From NCBI RefSeq assembly GCF_030035675.1, contig NC_084485.1:90974838-91038837 (forward strand): 64,000 bases of DNA, in the 5' to 3' direction. A program made the translations under genes and the position numbers. A model generated the notes under the pieces. It did no database searches, had not been told where the DNA came from, and saw only the letters and a program-made list of their open reading frames with translations. This DNA comes from Rhineura floridana. Its lineage: Eukaryota > Chordata > Lepidosauria > Squamata > Rhineuridae. Positions 49,529 to 61,061 of this stretch are shown here, piece after piece; the stretch's first letter is position 1, and the number at the start of each line of letters is the position of its first letter.

Positions 49529-50179
49529 CAGTAATACCTCAGTTAAAGAAGTATATGCGTTCTAGGACATTAGTTCTTTAACAGAAGCTTTGGTACCAGA
49601 GGTAGGAATAACATGGAAAGGATAGGGATAGGTTCCTACACCACAAAAAAGAAGAGCAGTTTAACATATTTCAGATAACCTTTTATTTAAAACTAACAAT
49701 ACTAATGTCTGAAATGAAACATCCAGGTCAGGTAAGCCTTGCATACAGACCACTTGAAGGCTTCTTCCAAAAGGCATCCACGAATGCTTACCTTGCCTTT
49801 TTTCTTTTATCATATAGCATCTTGCTTATAGCAATCTAAAGCTTTGAGCACAATTCTCCACTCTGTAAATTCGACTAGGCAAGCAAGGGGAAGGCACCAC
49901 CACCACTGCCCTGTGCTTGGTGTCTCTCTGTGCCATCCTCCCCTACACTCAGGCAGATGCATCTGCAGCATCTGAAGCACTGTTTACTGCAGAGATACAT
50001 GAGGCACCTGGCAAGAAGTGCCATTCCAGCCACACATGAAAAAGCTGCCTGCAGCAGTCACAGTCCGGTAGACGAGCCACATTCTGACTATGCCAGAGTG
50101 TGTGCCCCCCCACGCACCTAAAAAAAAAGTTGTTAAAAGGATCTTCTTTCCTGAGGATTTGTTAACTGAGGTATAACTG
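49529..50179. mobile_element. Tc1/mariner (pogo-like) MITE, 651 bp
   Basis: Ends CAGTAATACCTCAGTTAA and the complement of CAGTTATACCTCAGTTAAC (16 of the first 18 bases match). The element lies between TA dinucleotides (49527-49528 and 50180-50181), the Tc1/mariner target. It is too short for a transposase and no DDE frame is seen. Confidence 0.9.
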
Positions 50180-51261
50180 TACATATTTAAGACTAACGTT
50201 TATTATTTATTTATTTACTATTTGATTTATATCCCACCCTTCCTCCCAGCAGGAGCCCAGGGCAGCAAACAAAAGCACTAAAAACACTTTGAAACATCAT
50301 AAAAACAGACATTAAAATACATTAAAATAAAACAACTTTAAAGACTTTTTTAAAAAGCTTTGAAGGCTTTTTTTAAAAAAAAGGTTAAACTTTTTTTTAA
50401 AAAAAGTTTAAAAGTATATTAAAAAGCAATTCCAATGCAGAAGCAGACTGGGATAAGGACTCAACTTAAAAGGCTTGTTGAAAGAGGAAGGTCTTCAATA
50501 GGTGCCGAAAAGATAACCGATGGCACCTAATATTTAAGGGTAGGGAATTCCACAGGGTAGGTGCCACCACACTAAAGACCCTTTTCTTATGTTGTGCAGA
50601 ACAGACCTCGTGATAAGATGGTATCTGCAGGAGGCCCTCACCTGCAGAGCGCAGTGATCGACTGGGTATATAAGGGGATAAGATGGTCTTTCAGGTATCC
50701 TGGTCCCAAGCTGTACAGGGATTGTACGCCAAAACTAGAACCTTGAACTTGGCCTGGTAGCAATGGGCAGCCAGTGCAATTATTTCAGCAGCAAGATGAC
50801 ATGTTGGTGATACCCTGCCCCAGTGAGCAGTCTCGCTGCAGCATTTGGCACCAGCTGCAACTTCCAGACCAACCTCAAGGGCAGCCGCACATAGAGCACA
50901 TTACAGTAATCCAGCCTGGAGATTACTACTGCATGGACAACAATGGTCAGGCTATCCCAGTCCAGAAACGGCCACAGCTGTCTTACCAACCAAAGCTGGT
51001 AAAAGGCACTCCTAGCCACTGAGGTCACCTGGGCCTCTAGTGACAAAGATGGATCTAGGAGCACCCCCAGACTATGGACCTGCTCTTTCAGAGGAAGTAC
51101 AACCCTATCCAAAGAGGGCAACTGACCAATTATCTGAACTCAGGAACCACTAACACACAGCGCCTCTGTCTTGCTAGGATTCAGTTTATTCGCCCTCAAC
51201 CAACCCACCACTGAGTCCAGGCAGCGGTCCAGGGCTTGCACAGCCTCTCCTGATTCAGATG

Positions 51262-51732
51262 TTACAGAGAAATAGAGCTAGGTATCGTCAGCATACTGCT
51301 GATACCTCGCCCCAATCTCCTGATGACTACTCCCAAGGGCTTCATATAGATGTTAAACAGCATGGGGGACAAGATGGTACCCTGCGGCACCCCACAGCAC
51401 AACTGCCAGGGGGCCGAAAGACAATCACCCAATGCTATTCTCTGAAAATGACCCTGGAAATAGGATAGGAACCACTGGAAAACAGTGCCTCCGATACCCA
51501 TCTCACCAAGTTGGCCCAGAAGGATACCATGGTCAATGGTATCAAAAGCCGCTGAGAGATCCAGTAATAGTAACAGGGTCATGCTCCCCCTGTCCTTCTC
51601 CCGATACAAGTCATCCATCAGAGTGACCAAGGTTGATTCAGTCCGATAACCAGGCCTGAACCCAGACTGGAATGAGTCAAGATAATCTATTTCATCCAAG
51701 AGTACTTGCAATTGCTGTGCCACAACCCTCAA
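51262..51732 (-). pseudogene. L2/CR1 reverse transcriptase fragment
   Basis: 156 open codons from the fingers and palm (SGFRPGYRTE, DLSAAFDTIDH, GVPQGTILSPMLFN). The YADD block follows after a shift of frame, so the protein is not intact. Confidence 0.88.
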
Positions 51733-52572
51733 TCACCTTCCCCAAAAGGGGGGTATTTGCAACCCAGCGGTAGTTGTTGCAGACCAATGGGTCCAGGGTG
51801 GGCTTTTTCAGGAGCAGTCCAATCACCGCTTCTTTCAGGACCGCTGGAACCACTCCCTCCTGCAATGATGCATTGACCACACCTAGATCCACTTGGTCAA
51901 ACCTCCTCGGCAAGCTTTAATAAGCCAAGAAGGGCAAGGGTCTAAAGGATACGTTGCTGGCAGCATCATTGCAAGCACCTTGTCTACGTCATCAGGCCAC
52001 ATCAACTGAAACTGTTCCCGAGATATTGCATAAGACGTTGCACTGAACACCTCATTGGGGACTACAGTAGATGTGGATGGGGCATCAAGACTGCTATGGA
52101 GGTGAGCAACTTTACCCTCAAAATGCCTTGCAAACAATTCGCAGTGGGCCTCTGAAGGGTCTAAGACTCCCATTTCCTGCAGTTGATGTCAACAGACCCC
52201 TGACAATACGGAAAAGCTCCACTGGACGGCTACTTGAGGATGCGATGGAGGCACAGAAGTGGGCCTTCTTTGCCACCCTCACCACCATACAGTAGGCATG
52301 GTTATGGTGTTTTACTTGTGCCCGATCAGCCTCACAGCACATCTTTCACCACTTGCACTCTAGCCATCGTCCAGCCTGTTTCATTGCCCTTAGCTCACTG
52401 GTATACCAAGGTGCAAACCAGGTTCCACAATGCTGAAGAGGGCACTCAGGGGTAACCATGTCAAGAGCCCAAAGCGCCTCGCTGTTCTACAGCGTGACAA
52501 GGGCTTCAACAGGGTCACCTGCTCTATCTACTGGGAACTCCCCCAGGGCATTCAGGAATCCTGTGGATTCCA

Positions 52573-53076
52573 TTAGTCTCCACGGGCAGACCATCTTAAT
52601 CTGTGACCACTCCTGCAGGTGAGGATCGAAGCCATAAGTCTAAACTTCACCAGGAAGTGGTCTGACCATGACAAGGGGGTGACATTCACAACCCCTATCT
52701 CCAGACCACCCCTTCCTCCATCTGGAGCAAAAATCAAGTCGAGGGTGTGCCCTGCCCTATGCATCGGGCCGGTGACAACTTGAGACAGCCCCATGGTCGT
52801 CACGGAGGCGATGAAGTCCCTAGCTGGAACACTAGAGGCAGCCTCAGCATGGACATTGAAATCACCCAGGACTATTGTTCTGGGCTGCTCCAGTACCACA
52901 GCCAAGATGGGCTCCGCCATCTCAGTCAGAGAAGCTGCCGGGCAGGAGGGTGAACGGTAGACCAGCAGCAACCCTAGCTTACTGTTTCCTTGGCCTGACA
53001 CCAGGTCCAGGCTCTCACAGCCAGCTCCAAGACAGAGTGGTTTCCTGGTGACAGAGATGGAAGTTCTGTAGACCAC
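52573..53076 (-). pseudogene. L2/CR1 endonuclease domain fragment
   Basis: 167 open codons of the apurinic-type endonuclease that nicks target DNA for LINE insertion. GDFNVHAE (the catalytic Asp/Asn pair of the family) and the ending WSDHFLVKF are present. Upstream and downstream parts lie in other frames. Confidence 0.85.
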
Positions 53077-53380
53077 AGCAACTCCTCTCCCACCGTCCCT
53101 GCAGCCTGTGCTCGTGTTGCACCAAGTATCCAGGTGGGCAAAGCTGGGTCAGATCAACTCCTCCGAGGTCTCAGTAATGCGCACCAAATCAGCACCTTCA
53201 TCCACGATCAAATCATGGATGACTATGGTCTTATTGTGTATTTTACGGTATAAAGAGTTATCAAGCATACCTCCTGCACAATCTTCATCCATTTCAATGG
53301 CCCAATCAAGTTTACCTGTCTTTCTTGAATAGGCATAGTTTGCAAAATTACTTTCCTGTAAAGTCCATTAAAAAACAATG

Positions 53381-53612
53381 GGTGGTATTCAACAAAATAC
53401 TGGCACTAGCAGAACAGGATGCCCCCCTCCCCCTGCACTGTCCCCAAATGTGCTCAGGAAGGTTTTGGGAACTCCAAGAACAGACTTAGGGGGCATGCAG
53501 GGGGAGGAGAGGAGAGGGAGATAATGTTCTGCTACGCAGAACGTTCTGCTATGCAAGGACACATCCATGTGCTGACAGAACGTTCTCAGTGCTATGTTGA
53601 ATACAGTCCATA
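53381..53612. mobile_element. Foldback MITE
   Basis: Ends GGTATTCAACAAAATACTGG and the complement of GTATTCAACATAGCACTGAG. The inner arm contains GAACGTTCTGCT in near-tandem pairs (53525-53560). Limits are approximate. Confidence 0.6.
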
Positions 53613-54591
53613 ACTGCAATGGAAATAAACTGGTCAGTTTTTTAAAAAGCTTACCATCTTAAACATCCCTAATAAGGAAATTCCACTGAACTAGGATTTA
53701 CTTGTAAATTTGGCTGTCTATGTCAAGCTGTAATTCCCATTGATTACAAACAGGCCTTGGATGCTGGAAGTCCATTCAGTAAGGGTATTTTGGAAAAAAG
53801 GTGCAGAAAGATTGAGGAAAGATGCTACATACATTGAGTGGAAAAACACTGTTTAATATTACAGCCAAAATGCAACAAATAGCTAGCTGATCTTCTGCGT
53901 TTTATAGTTGCACTATACATATATTCTGCACCCAAGATAAACAGTCTTTAGTATATTGTACTGAGGAATGGCTAATTTTTCCTATTGAGGGAAAGGGTTC
54001 TCTGGTATACATTAGTTTTCCACTGGAAAAAGTCGCATGAGTCATGAGAAAGGTGAAATTTGAAATGGCACAGATCTATTTGCCATACTCCAAAAGGCGC
54101 CCTGCAGGTGACAGATTAGCAGTAACAAATTATCCCTTTGCAGCACAATGGAATGTGTGAAATCTCTCCCACCTTATATCTACAGAGGGAACTTCGTTTT
54201 TGCAAGGTAGCTTCTAACTCTGTTCCAGGAAATAGGCGACTTCCTACAACAGCTAGGCACCAATCCTACTCTGCACTAGCACTGTAAAGTGGCTCGTACA
54301 TGGGTGTAATCCTTTCAGAAGAGCAACAGTCATGCCAATGAAACAGCCAATCAGCTATTTTGATAAGAAGGGAAAAGTGAATCCAGCCATCTGCCAAACA
54401 GCTGGTGCTCTCTAAATTTCTAACAGGGCTACACTCATAGTTCCAGCAGTTAGATAAGGATGAAGGACTGCACATGTAACACTCTCCAAAATGCAGTAGC
54501 TAATCCATACTGGTCATGCTCTAGTTCAAAATATCTGGCTCTGTAAAATAGTTTATCAATGTTCACAATGCCTATGGTTTAATATTAATCA

Positions 54592-54713
54592 GCAATAACC
54601 AACTTGGTGCCCAGATGTTGCTGGACTACAACTGCTATCATTCCTCACCGTACTGGCTGAGGCTGATGAGAACTAGAATACAATCGTTGGAAGGCACCAC
54701 GTTGACTATCCCT
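54592..54713. mobile_element. Foldback MITE
   Basis: Contains GTGCCCAGATGTTGCTGGAC, ACTACAACTGCTATCATTCC and the opposed GGAAGGCACCACGTTGAC. Same family as 29335-29466, decayed. Confidence 0.65.
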
Positions 54714-54839
54714 GATCTAAGTCATATGCCACTTTGGGGGGGGGAGGGATCAGATTAAGTGTGTACTGCTCAGCAAAAACAAGGAAAACAAACTTCAAAC
54801 ACTCCCATTCTTTTCACACAATCTAAACATGGCTTTTGC

Positions 54840-55456
54840 TTCAGAAAGGGAGGTTCGGGTTTATTAACAATGGTTTGGCTATTGTAACACTGATATCTGC
54901 CCCAAACTAGCAGGCACCAACATGATGTAGCTGAATTTTGTCTACATTAGTAATTTGTTGGCAGCTTGAATATTACCAAACTAAAAGATTTTACAAGAGA
55001 GAAACTGAAAAAACCAGTACACTGTCTCATTAAAACCAAATCAATTATTATCATTTGGCTGTTCCATCACTAAAACAGGAAAATGGTTACCTCATAAAAA
55101 TAGTCTTTTAAAAAATTATTGTCCGTGTAAACATAAAATTTACATTCATAACCAAATGTGAGCCAGGTATCGTGAACAACTCGAGATTTCATAGATTGGT
55201 AGATTTAATATTCTTTGCCAACTTAACAAATATGTAAACTTAAAAAAAAAGCTTATACCAAATAAAGTCACATTTGTAAATATAAACAGCCTGGGGGGAA
55301 GAAATGCTAGTTTTTAGTGTTAATTCCTCAGTATTTTTAAATTAAATAGATTGACAGTGCTAAACTTGACAGTACAAACCATCTTAAAGTATTGCCAGTA
55401 ATGTCCTGTTGTGAAAGTTTGTATACCAAACAAGATCTCTTAAAAATAAGGCAAAA
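54840..55456 (-). other. 3' UTR of the TTC39A-like gene (end inferred)
   Basis: Minus-strand sequence after the stop codon. It is AT-rich and free of recognised repeats back to about 54720. The reverse-strand AATAAA at 54865-54860 is a plausible polyadenylation signal. Sequence from 53620 to 54590 is also unique and could belong to a longer UTR. Confidence 0.4.
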
Positions 55457-55702
<246 letters not shown>

Positions 55703-56164
55703 TTAATTCACAAATCCCTTCATTGCTTCTCTGAAAGAGGGACACAGACAATAGAACAATACAGCTCTTTGTAGTTCCAATGCCTGGCATTTCCCTGGAA
55801 AATGTATGCTTAACATCTGAATCCACCCATCCACCCACAAAACAAAACTTCAAGCCTATATTAATAGTTAAGTGTCCATAATACAACCCCCCCCAAAACT
55901 GTAATCCTGAAGTCCAGACCCGCCCCTTTTAAAAATTGTATTTATGAAGGCAACCTTGTGTGGTTCTTTCATGGTTAGAGCAAAGTAAGTAAACAAATCT
56001 AAAACATCCTTCCCCCACCCAATACAAAATAAACCCAGACAGTACATGAGTACAAAAACAAGAAATTCCAAATACCATTGTAAATTATTATCAAAGAACA
56101 CAAGAGGTCCTATCAACATACAAAGTACCTTATTCCATAATTCAGACTACTGCTCTAACAAGCC

Positions 56165-56365
56165 AAATATTGCTTGTCCTGACTGGCTGCAGCTCACCAG
56201 GATTTCAGGCAGAGGTCTTTATCAGCCTTGCAACACAAGATTTCTTTTAATGCTATGGACTGAATCTTTGTGCAAAGCACATACTTTGTCCCAGGGACCT
56301 TCAAGGCGCTCAGTGGCATACATACACAGGGATTATCCCACTTCATCCTTGCAAGAGTCCTACAA
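56165..56365 (-). mobile_element. SINE remnant
   Basis: CCTGACTGGCTGCAGCTCAC at the left and TGCAAAGCACATACTTTGTC at the right are parts of the tRNA-derived SINE family also seen at 24205-24345 and 30390-30580. Confidence 0.6.
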
Positions 56366-56372
56366 GAGAGGT

Positions 56373-56650
56373 CAGAGGTTCTTAACCTTTTTGGCCCCAG
56401 GGCACATTTAGAAAACGGAGAAAATGTCATGGGCACCACAAAATAACCACTTCACAGCAACAAACTGATGATGCTCAGACACTACCCCAAAAAAACAAAT
56501 AGATAAAACACTCCCCAACAAAACCCAAAAAGCAGACAAAGCAGCCCACAAAGCAATAAATAAAAATGGGCAAAAACAAAAAAGCAGCACCCACAAAAGG
56601 ACTAAAAAAGTGGGGCAGCAACACCTGAACACAGACTCAAACAAAAATGG
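56373..56650 (+). mobile_element. hAT-type terminus
   Basis: Starts CAGAGGTTCTTAACCTTTTTGG and continues CAGGGCACATTTAG and GGGCACCACAAAATAACC. This matches, in reverse complement, the right end of the hAT-like element at 14829 (ACCTTTTTGGACC, AGGGCACATTT). The partner end was not found and may lie beyond the window. The following A-rich stretch has no recognised content. Confidence 0.6.
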
Positions 56651-56758
56651 TCAAAACAAAAGGAGGCAAAGTATTTCCCACCAAAAAAAAGCAAAGAACA
56701 GGCAAACTACATAAGAACAAATAATAATAATAAAATAGCAAAAACACATACTTTCTAG

Positions 56759-57479
56759 TTGTTTCCCCCTAAATCCTGCAAAGAAGGCAGCAAACGCTGA
56801 AAGCAGCAGCAGCAGCTCATCTGAGAGTGAGGAAGAAAAGGCGCCGGCAATAGTAAAAACCCCAGCACCCAAGCCAAGTAAGTTTGGACTACAGCATATT
56901 TTTGTTAAACACTGTTGTGAAGTGTGTGGGGATTGTTTAATTGTACATTTATTGAGGTGTTCTCATTAGTTTCTTGTTTATTATTATTGTTTGGCTACTT
57001 ATATACTGTGTATATTTATATGTTAAAAATAAAAATGCTACTTATTTGCTGGGAAATTGAAGATTTTTATCTAGGACTTTTTATAAAGTGTTTGGTTCTC
57101 TTATTGTGATACATTTAATGTTTTTTCTTTTCTTTTAATAATGTTATTTGTTATTTAATTTTGAGAATCGCATTATTGTATTGATGCATTATGATGTGTT
57201 ATATTTGTGTTTTTGTAAGCCGCCTTGAGGGCCTTTTGGCCATAAGGCGGGGTATAAATTTAATAAATAATAATAATAATAATAATAAATTACCAGGCCT
57301 GGGCCTTTTTCTGAAGAGTTTCTGGAGGAGGCTGCATTACAAAGCACAGGCCTCTAGCTGCCCTACCCTCTTCCTTTCCTACAGAAAATGTTTCTGTACC
57401 ATGTGAGGCAGTGAGGCATTCTGAGCAGAAAGTGCTTCCTGCTAATGCAAAGTCATCAGTGGATACAACCCAGAAAAGG
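56759..57479 (+). pseudogene. Two-exon fragment of a treacle/Nopp140-like gene
   Basis: Exon a (56759-56877) translates to NPAKKAANAE, seven Ser, ESEEEKAPAIV and KTPAPKP, an acidic-serine plus Lys/Pro/Ala unit as in the repeats of treacle (TCOF1) and Nopp140 (NOLC1), nucleolar proteins of ribosome production. It ends at a perfect donor GTAAGT. A 507 bp intron contains a LINE tail. The acceptor CCTCTTCCTTTCCTACAG precedes exon b (57385-57479), which continues in frame as NVSVPCEAVRHSEQKVLPAN and KSSVDTTQKR and runs into the start of the composite repeat, where it stops. It is isolated, antisense in the intron of the TTC39A-like gene, so most likely a copied genomic fragment. The upstream acceptor of exon a is weak. 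Confidence 0.55.
57200..57290 (+). mobile_element. LINE 3' tail
   Basis: TGTAAGCCGCCTTGAGGGCC, GGCGGGGTATAAATTTAATA and a run of AATAATAAT, as in L2/CR1-type 3' ends of reptiles. Confidence 0.75.
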
Positions 57480-59786
57480 ATTCACTAATAGGCAAAAACC
57501 TTTGCAGTTTAAGAATGTACCTATAGCCCACAGATATTTCTATCAGATTTTAAAAAGCAGGGAAATTGGGCAGCTATAGTGAATGCACCAGAGGAGCAGG
57601 AGACCTGACCTCCTCTCTGAGATATTGTACTGCCCTACACATTTGTCAAAATGCAAACACCATTTGGGTTGGTCTTTCACAGTCCAATACACTTCCTGTG
57701 TAGCTTGGAAGAATTTGGTAACATGTGCTTCTGAGCATGTGGTGAGTGGTGGCAACACCTGCAATCAGCCCAAATAACAGAAAGGCATGTGCTGTGCTGA
57801 TCTTGTTTTAGCAGGGAGGAAGCGAAAATATTTAAACAGTTGACATAGTTCAGATACTCACTTTAAATATGTTTACTTTACTTTGCAATTTTAGTGAAGT
57901 TTCCTATAGTAAATCATTTTTTTGCTTCTGTTTTTGTGAATATGTGAAGTATAGCAACACTTTGCAACACTAAAAAAAAGCTCCAAAAATAATTGTGGAA
58001 TAATGGCACTGACTGTTCTGCAGAATAGTTTCCAATGGACATGAGGAGTGTCTCAGTTTGCACAAGACAAATCAGTGGGAGGTAAAATATATTCTAGCAA
58101 AAATCTAGGTGTGCTCTATGTTTTTATTTGACTATGCCCACCTTCCCTTAAGTTAAGTAGTTTAAGCATATCAGGCTGAAAACATGCATCTTGGGCAGGC
58201 CAAGTTTGTTTTCTTCCAACAGCTAGTCATTGCTTAAGTAGCAACATATTGTAATCAGTCTGATTTGACATCAAACTGCAGCTTCAGATTCAACTGTTAA
58301 TGTGCCCAAAATAGAAATAGAGCATAATCTCCAGTTTGAAACACAAAAGGCTGTCTTCACCATCATATGACATTGACCAATAAAAAGGCTTTGAAATTAA
58401 TAAAAATAAAATTGACACCCCCCTTTAGGATGCACACCTTAACGTGGTGAGGGACTTTGAGAGTGTTGAAGAAGTTGGGAGCAAAGCCATCAGGAGTTTA
58501 GACAAAGAGGCTAGATTCCTAGCAGGGGCACCCAAGGCGGGATGGTCAAAGCTGAGACACCAGACTAAGATGCATCCAAACCCAGAGGAAGGCAATGGTA
58601 AACCACCTCTGAATACCTCTTACCACAAAAACCCAATGAACAGAGTATCCAAAATGCAACACAAGATAGTGCTGGAAGATGAGACTCCACAGGTCAGCCT
58701 GCACTCACCGAGCTACTGGGGAAGAAAAAAAGGACAAGTACGAGTAGCGCTGTGACTAATGATGCCACTGGGTCAAAGCCTAAAGGAAGCACAGAGGCTG
58801 ATCTGCACAGATGCGAAAGGAGAGTCTGGAGTTGTACGACACACACAATAGGAACATGGAATGTGAGAAGCATGAACCAGGGAAAGTTAGAAATTGTCAA
58901 GCAAGAAATGGAACGTATCAACATTACAATACTTGGCGTGAGTAAATTAAAATGAACGGGAATGGGACATTTTCAATCAGGCAACTACAAAATATTTTAT
59001 GCAGGAAATGAGAAATTAAGAAGAAACGGGGTTGCTTTAATAGTGAGAAGTGATGTAGCAAAAGCAATTAGGAGCTACAACACAAGGTCTGAGTGAGTTA
59101 TATCAATGAGATTAAACAGGAAACCTATTAACATAACCATCATCCAAGTCTACGCTCCAACAGCAAACGCAGAAGAAGAAGAATTTGAGAGATGTTACGC
59201 AGAAGTACAGGAGGAAGTTGATCACACACCCAAACAAGATGTTCTGATAATATGGGGCACTGGAATGCAAAAGTAGGGAACAGAGAAGAACTAGGAATTG
59301 TGGGGGGAAATGGGGCTTAGGAGACAGAAATGAAGCAGGAGAAAGACTTATTGAATTATGTGAAGCCAATAATTTCTTTCTTCCAAACACATTTTTTGAG
59401 CAACCAAAAAGACGACTGTACACGTGGACATCACCAGATGGTCAGTATAGGAATCAAATTGATTATATAATTGGCAACAGAAGATGTAGAAATTCCATAC
59501 TTTCGGCAAAAACAAGACCAGGAGCAGACTGCGGTACAGATCATGAGCTGGTCGTATCGAAAATCAGAGTAAAGCTAAAGAAGAACAAAGCAATCATAAT
59601 GCCAAAATAAAATTTAAATAACATCCCAGAAGAATATAAAGATCAAATAAGGAACAGATTTGAGGTTTTAAACTTAGTTGACAGAGAACCAGAAGAACTA
59701 TGGAGTGAAGCAAGAGACATTATCAGGGAAGGATGCAAAAAGACAATACCTCTACCTAAAAAGAGAGAAAGACCTCAGTTTGGATG

Positions 59787-59904
59787 TAGTTTTAAAATTG
59801 TTTAAATATGTGTTTTAATTGTAGATGGAAGTTTTAGTTTGTACACCGCCCAGAGAGCTTCGGCTATGGGGCGGTATAGAAATTTAATAAAATAAATAAA
59901 TAAA
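59787..59904 (+). mobile_element. L2/CR1-type 3' tail inserted in BovB
   Basis: 118 bp with TACACCGCCCAGAGAGCTTC, GGGGCGGTATAGAAATTTAA and an AAATAAATAAATAAA end, flanked by TGGATG on both sides (59781-59786 and 59905-59910). BovB copy A lacks it. Confidence 0.85.
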
Positions 59905-59907
59905 TGG

Positions 59908-60423
59908 ATGACTGAAGAAACTCCAAAAATGGTTAAAGAGAGAAGGAAAGCAAAAGCAAAAGGTGATAGAAACACAGTCAGAACCCTAAATGCAACAATA
60001 CAGCGACTAGTACGTAGGGACAAAGAGAACTATTACAACAGTTATTGTAAAGAAATGGAAGAGGACAACAAAAAGGGAAGAACAAGAGCCCTATTCCAAA
60101 AGATTAGAGAAATGAAAGGGAAATTTAAACCACGACTAGGAATGCTGAATAATCAACAGGGGAACACATTGACTGACAGAGATGAAATAAAAGGAAGATG
60201 GAAGCAATACACTGAAGAACTCTTTAAAAGAGATGACAGGATGACAGATTCATTCACGGAGGAACCATATGAACCAGAAATTTTAGAATGTGAGGTGAAA
60301 GCTGCTCTTAAAATACTTGGAAGACACAAATCACCAGGAACAGATGGCATACCAATAGAGTTGCTACAAGCTACTGAGACTGAATCTGTCCAAATGTTAA
60401 CAAAAATTTGTCAAGAAACGTGA
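59908..60423 (+). pseudogene. BovB reverse transcriptase, N-terminal portion
   Basis: 171 open codons: MTEETPKMVKERRKAKAKGD, then MKGKFKPRLGM and KSPGTDGIPIELLQATETES. The frame ends in a TGA where copy A has an open frame (QIWKTKQWPTD). Confidence 0.85.
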
Positions 60424-60545
60424 AAAACTAAACAATGGCCCACAGACTGGAAGCGTTCAATATATATCCGAATTCCAAAGAAAGGGGATCCCAGGGAATG
60501 CAGTAATTATCGAACTATTGCCTTAATACCCATGCAAGTAAAGTA

Positions 60546-61061
60546 ATGCCCAAGATTCTACAACACAGGCTCCTACCATATATGGAGCGAGAAATGCCAG
60601 ATATCCAAGCTGGATTTAGAAAGGAAAGAGGTACCAGAGAAAATATCGCATACATACATTGGATAATGGAACAGAGCAAGGAACTTCAGAAGAAAATCAC
60701 CCTGTGCTTTATAGATTACAGCAAAGCCTTTGACTGTGTAGGTCATGAAAAACCATGGAATGCTTTAAAAGAAATGGGGGTGCCACAGCATCTGATTGTC
60801 CTGATGCGCAACCTATACTCTGCACAAGAGGCTACTGTATGGACAGAATATGGAGAAACCGATTGGTTCCCAATCAGAATGGGTGTGAGGCGGGTGTATT
60901 TTATCACTTATTTGTTTAATCTATACGCAGAACATATCATACGGAAAGCGGGATTGGACCAAGCTGAAGGAGGTGTGAAAATTGGAGGGAGAAATATCAA
61001 TAATTTAAGATATGCAGATGATACCATACTACTAGCAGAAACCAGTAATGATTTGAAATGA
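60546..61061 (+). pseudogene. BovB reverse transcriptase, catalytic portion
   Basis: 171 open codons with QAGFRKERGTR, CFIDYSKAFDCVGHEK, GVRRVYFITYLFNLYAEHII and NNLRYADDTILLAETS. It stops just after SNDLK at a TGA. The block usually read GVRQGC here is GVRRVYF in both BovB copies of the window, pointing to a shared, already altered source lineage. Confidence 0.88.

Larger units (their letters stand above)
50196..53270 (-). mobile_element. L2/CR1-type LINE, about 3.1 kb, 5'-truncated
   Basis: Minus strand. Starting near 53270 with the endonuclease (DLIVDEGADLVRITET, VYRTSISVTRKPLC, IVLGDFNVHAE, HTLDLIFAPDGG), then the RT (LDSFQSGFRPGYRTESTLV, LLDLSAAFDTIDHGILL, CGVPQGTILSPMLFNIYMKP), then LGVLLDPSLSLEAQVTSVA. 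It ends in a 3' UTR with the reverse of GGCTCCTGCTGGGAGGAAGG and AAATAAATAAATAATAAA. Frames are broken in several places. The endonuclease and RT motif set is that of the L2/CR1 group. Confidence 0.93.
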
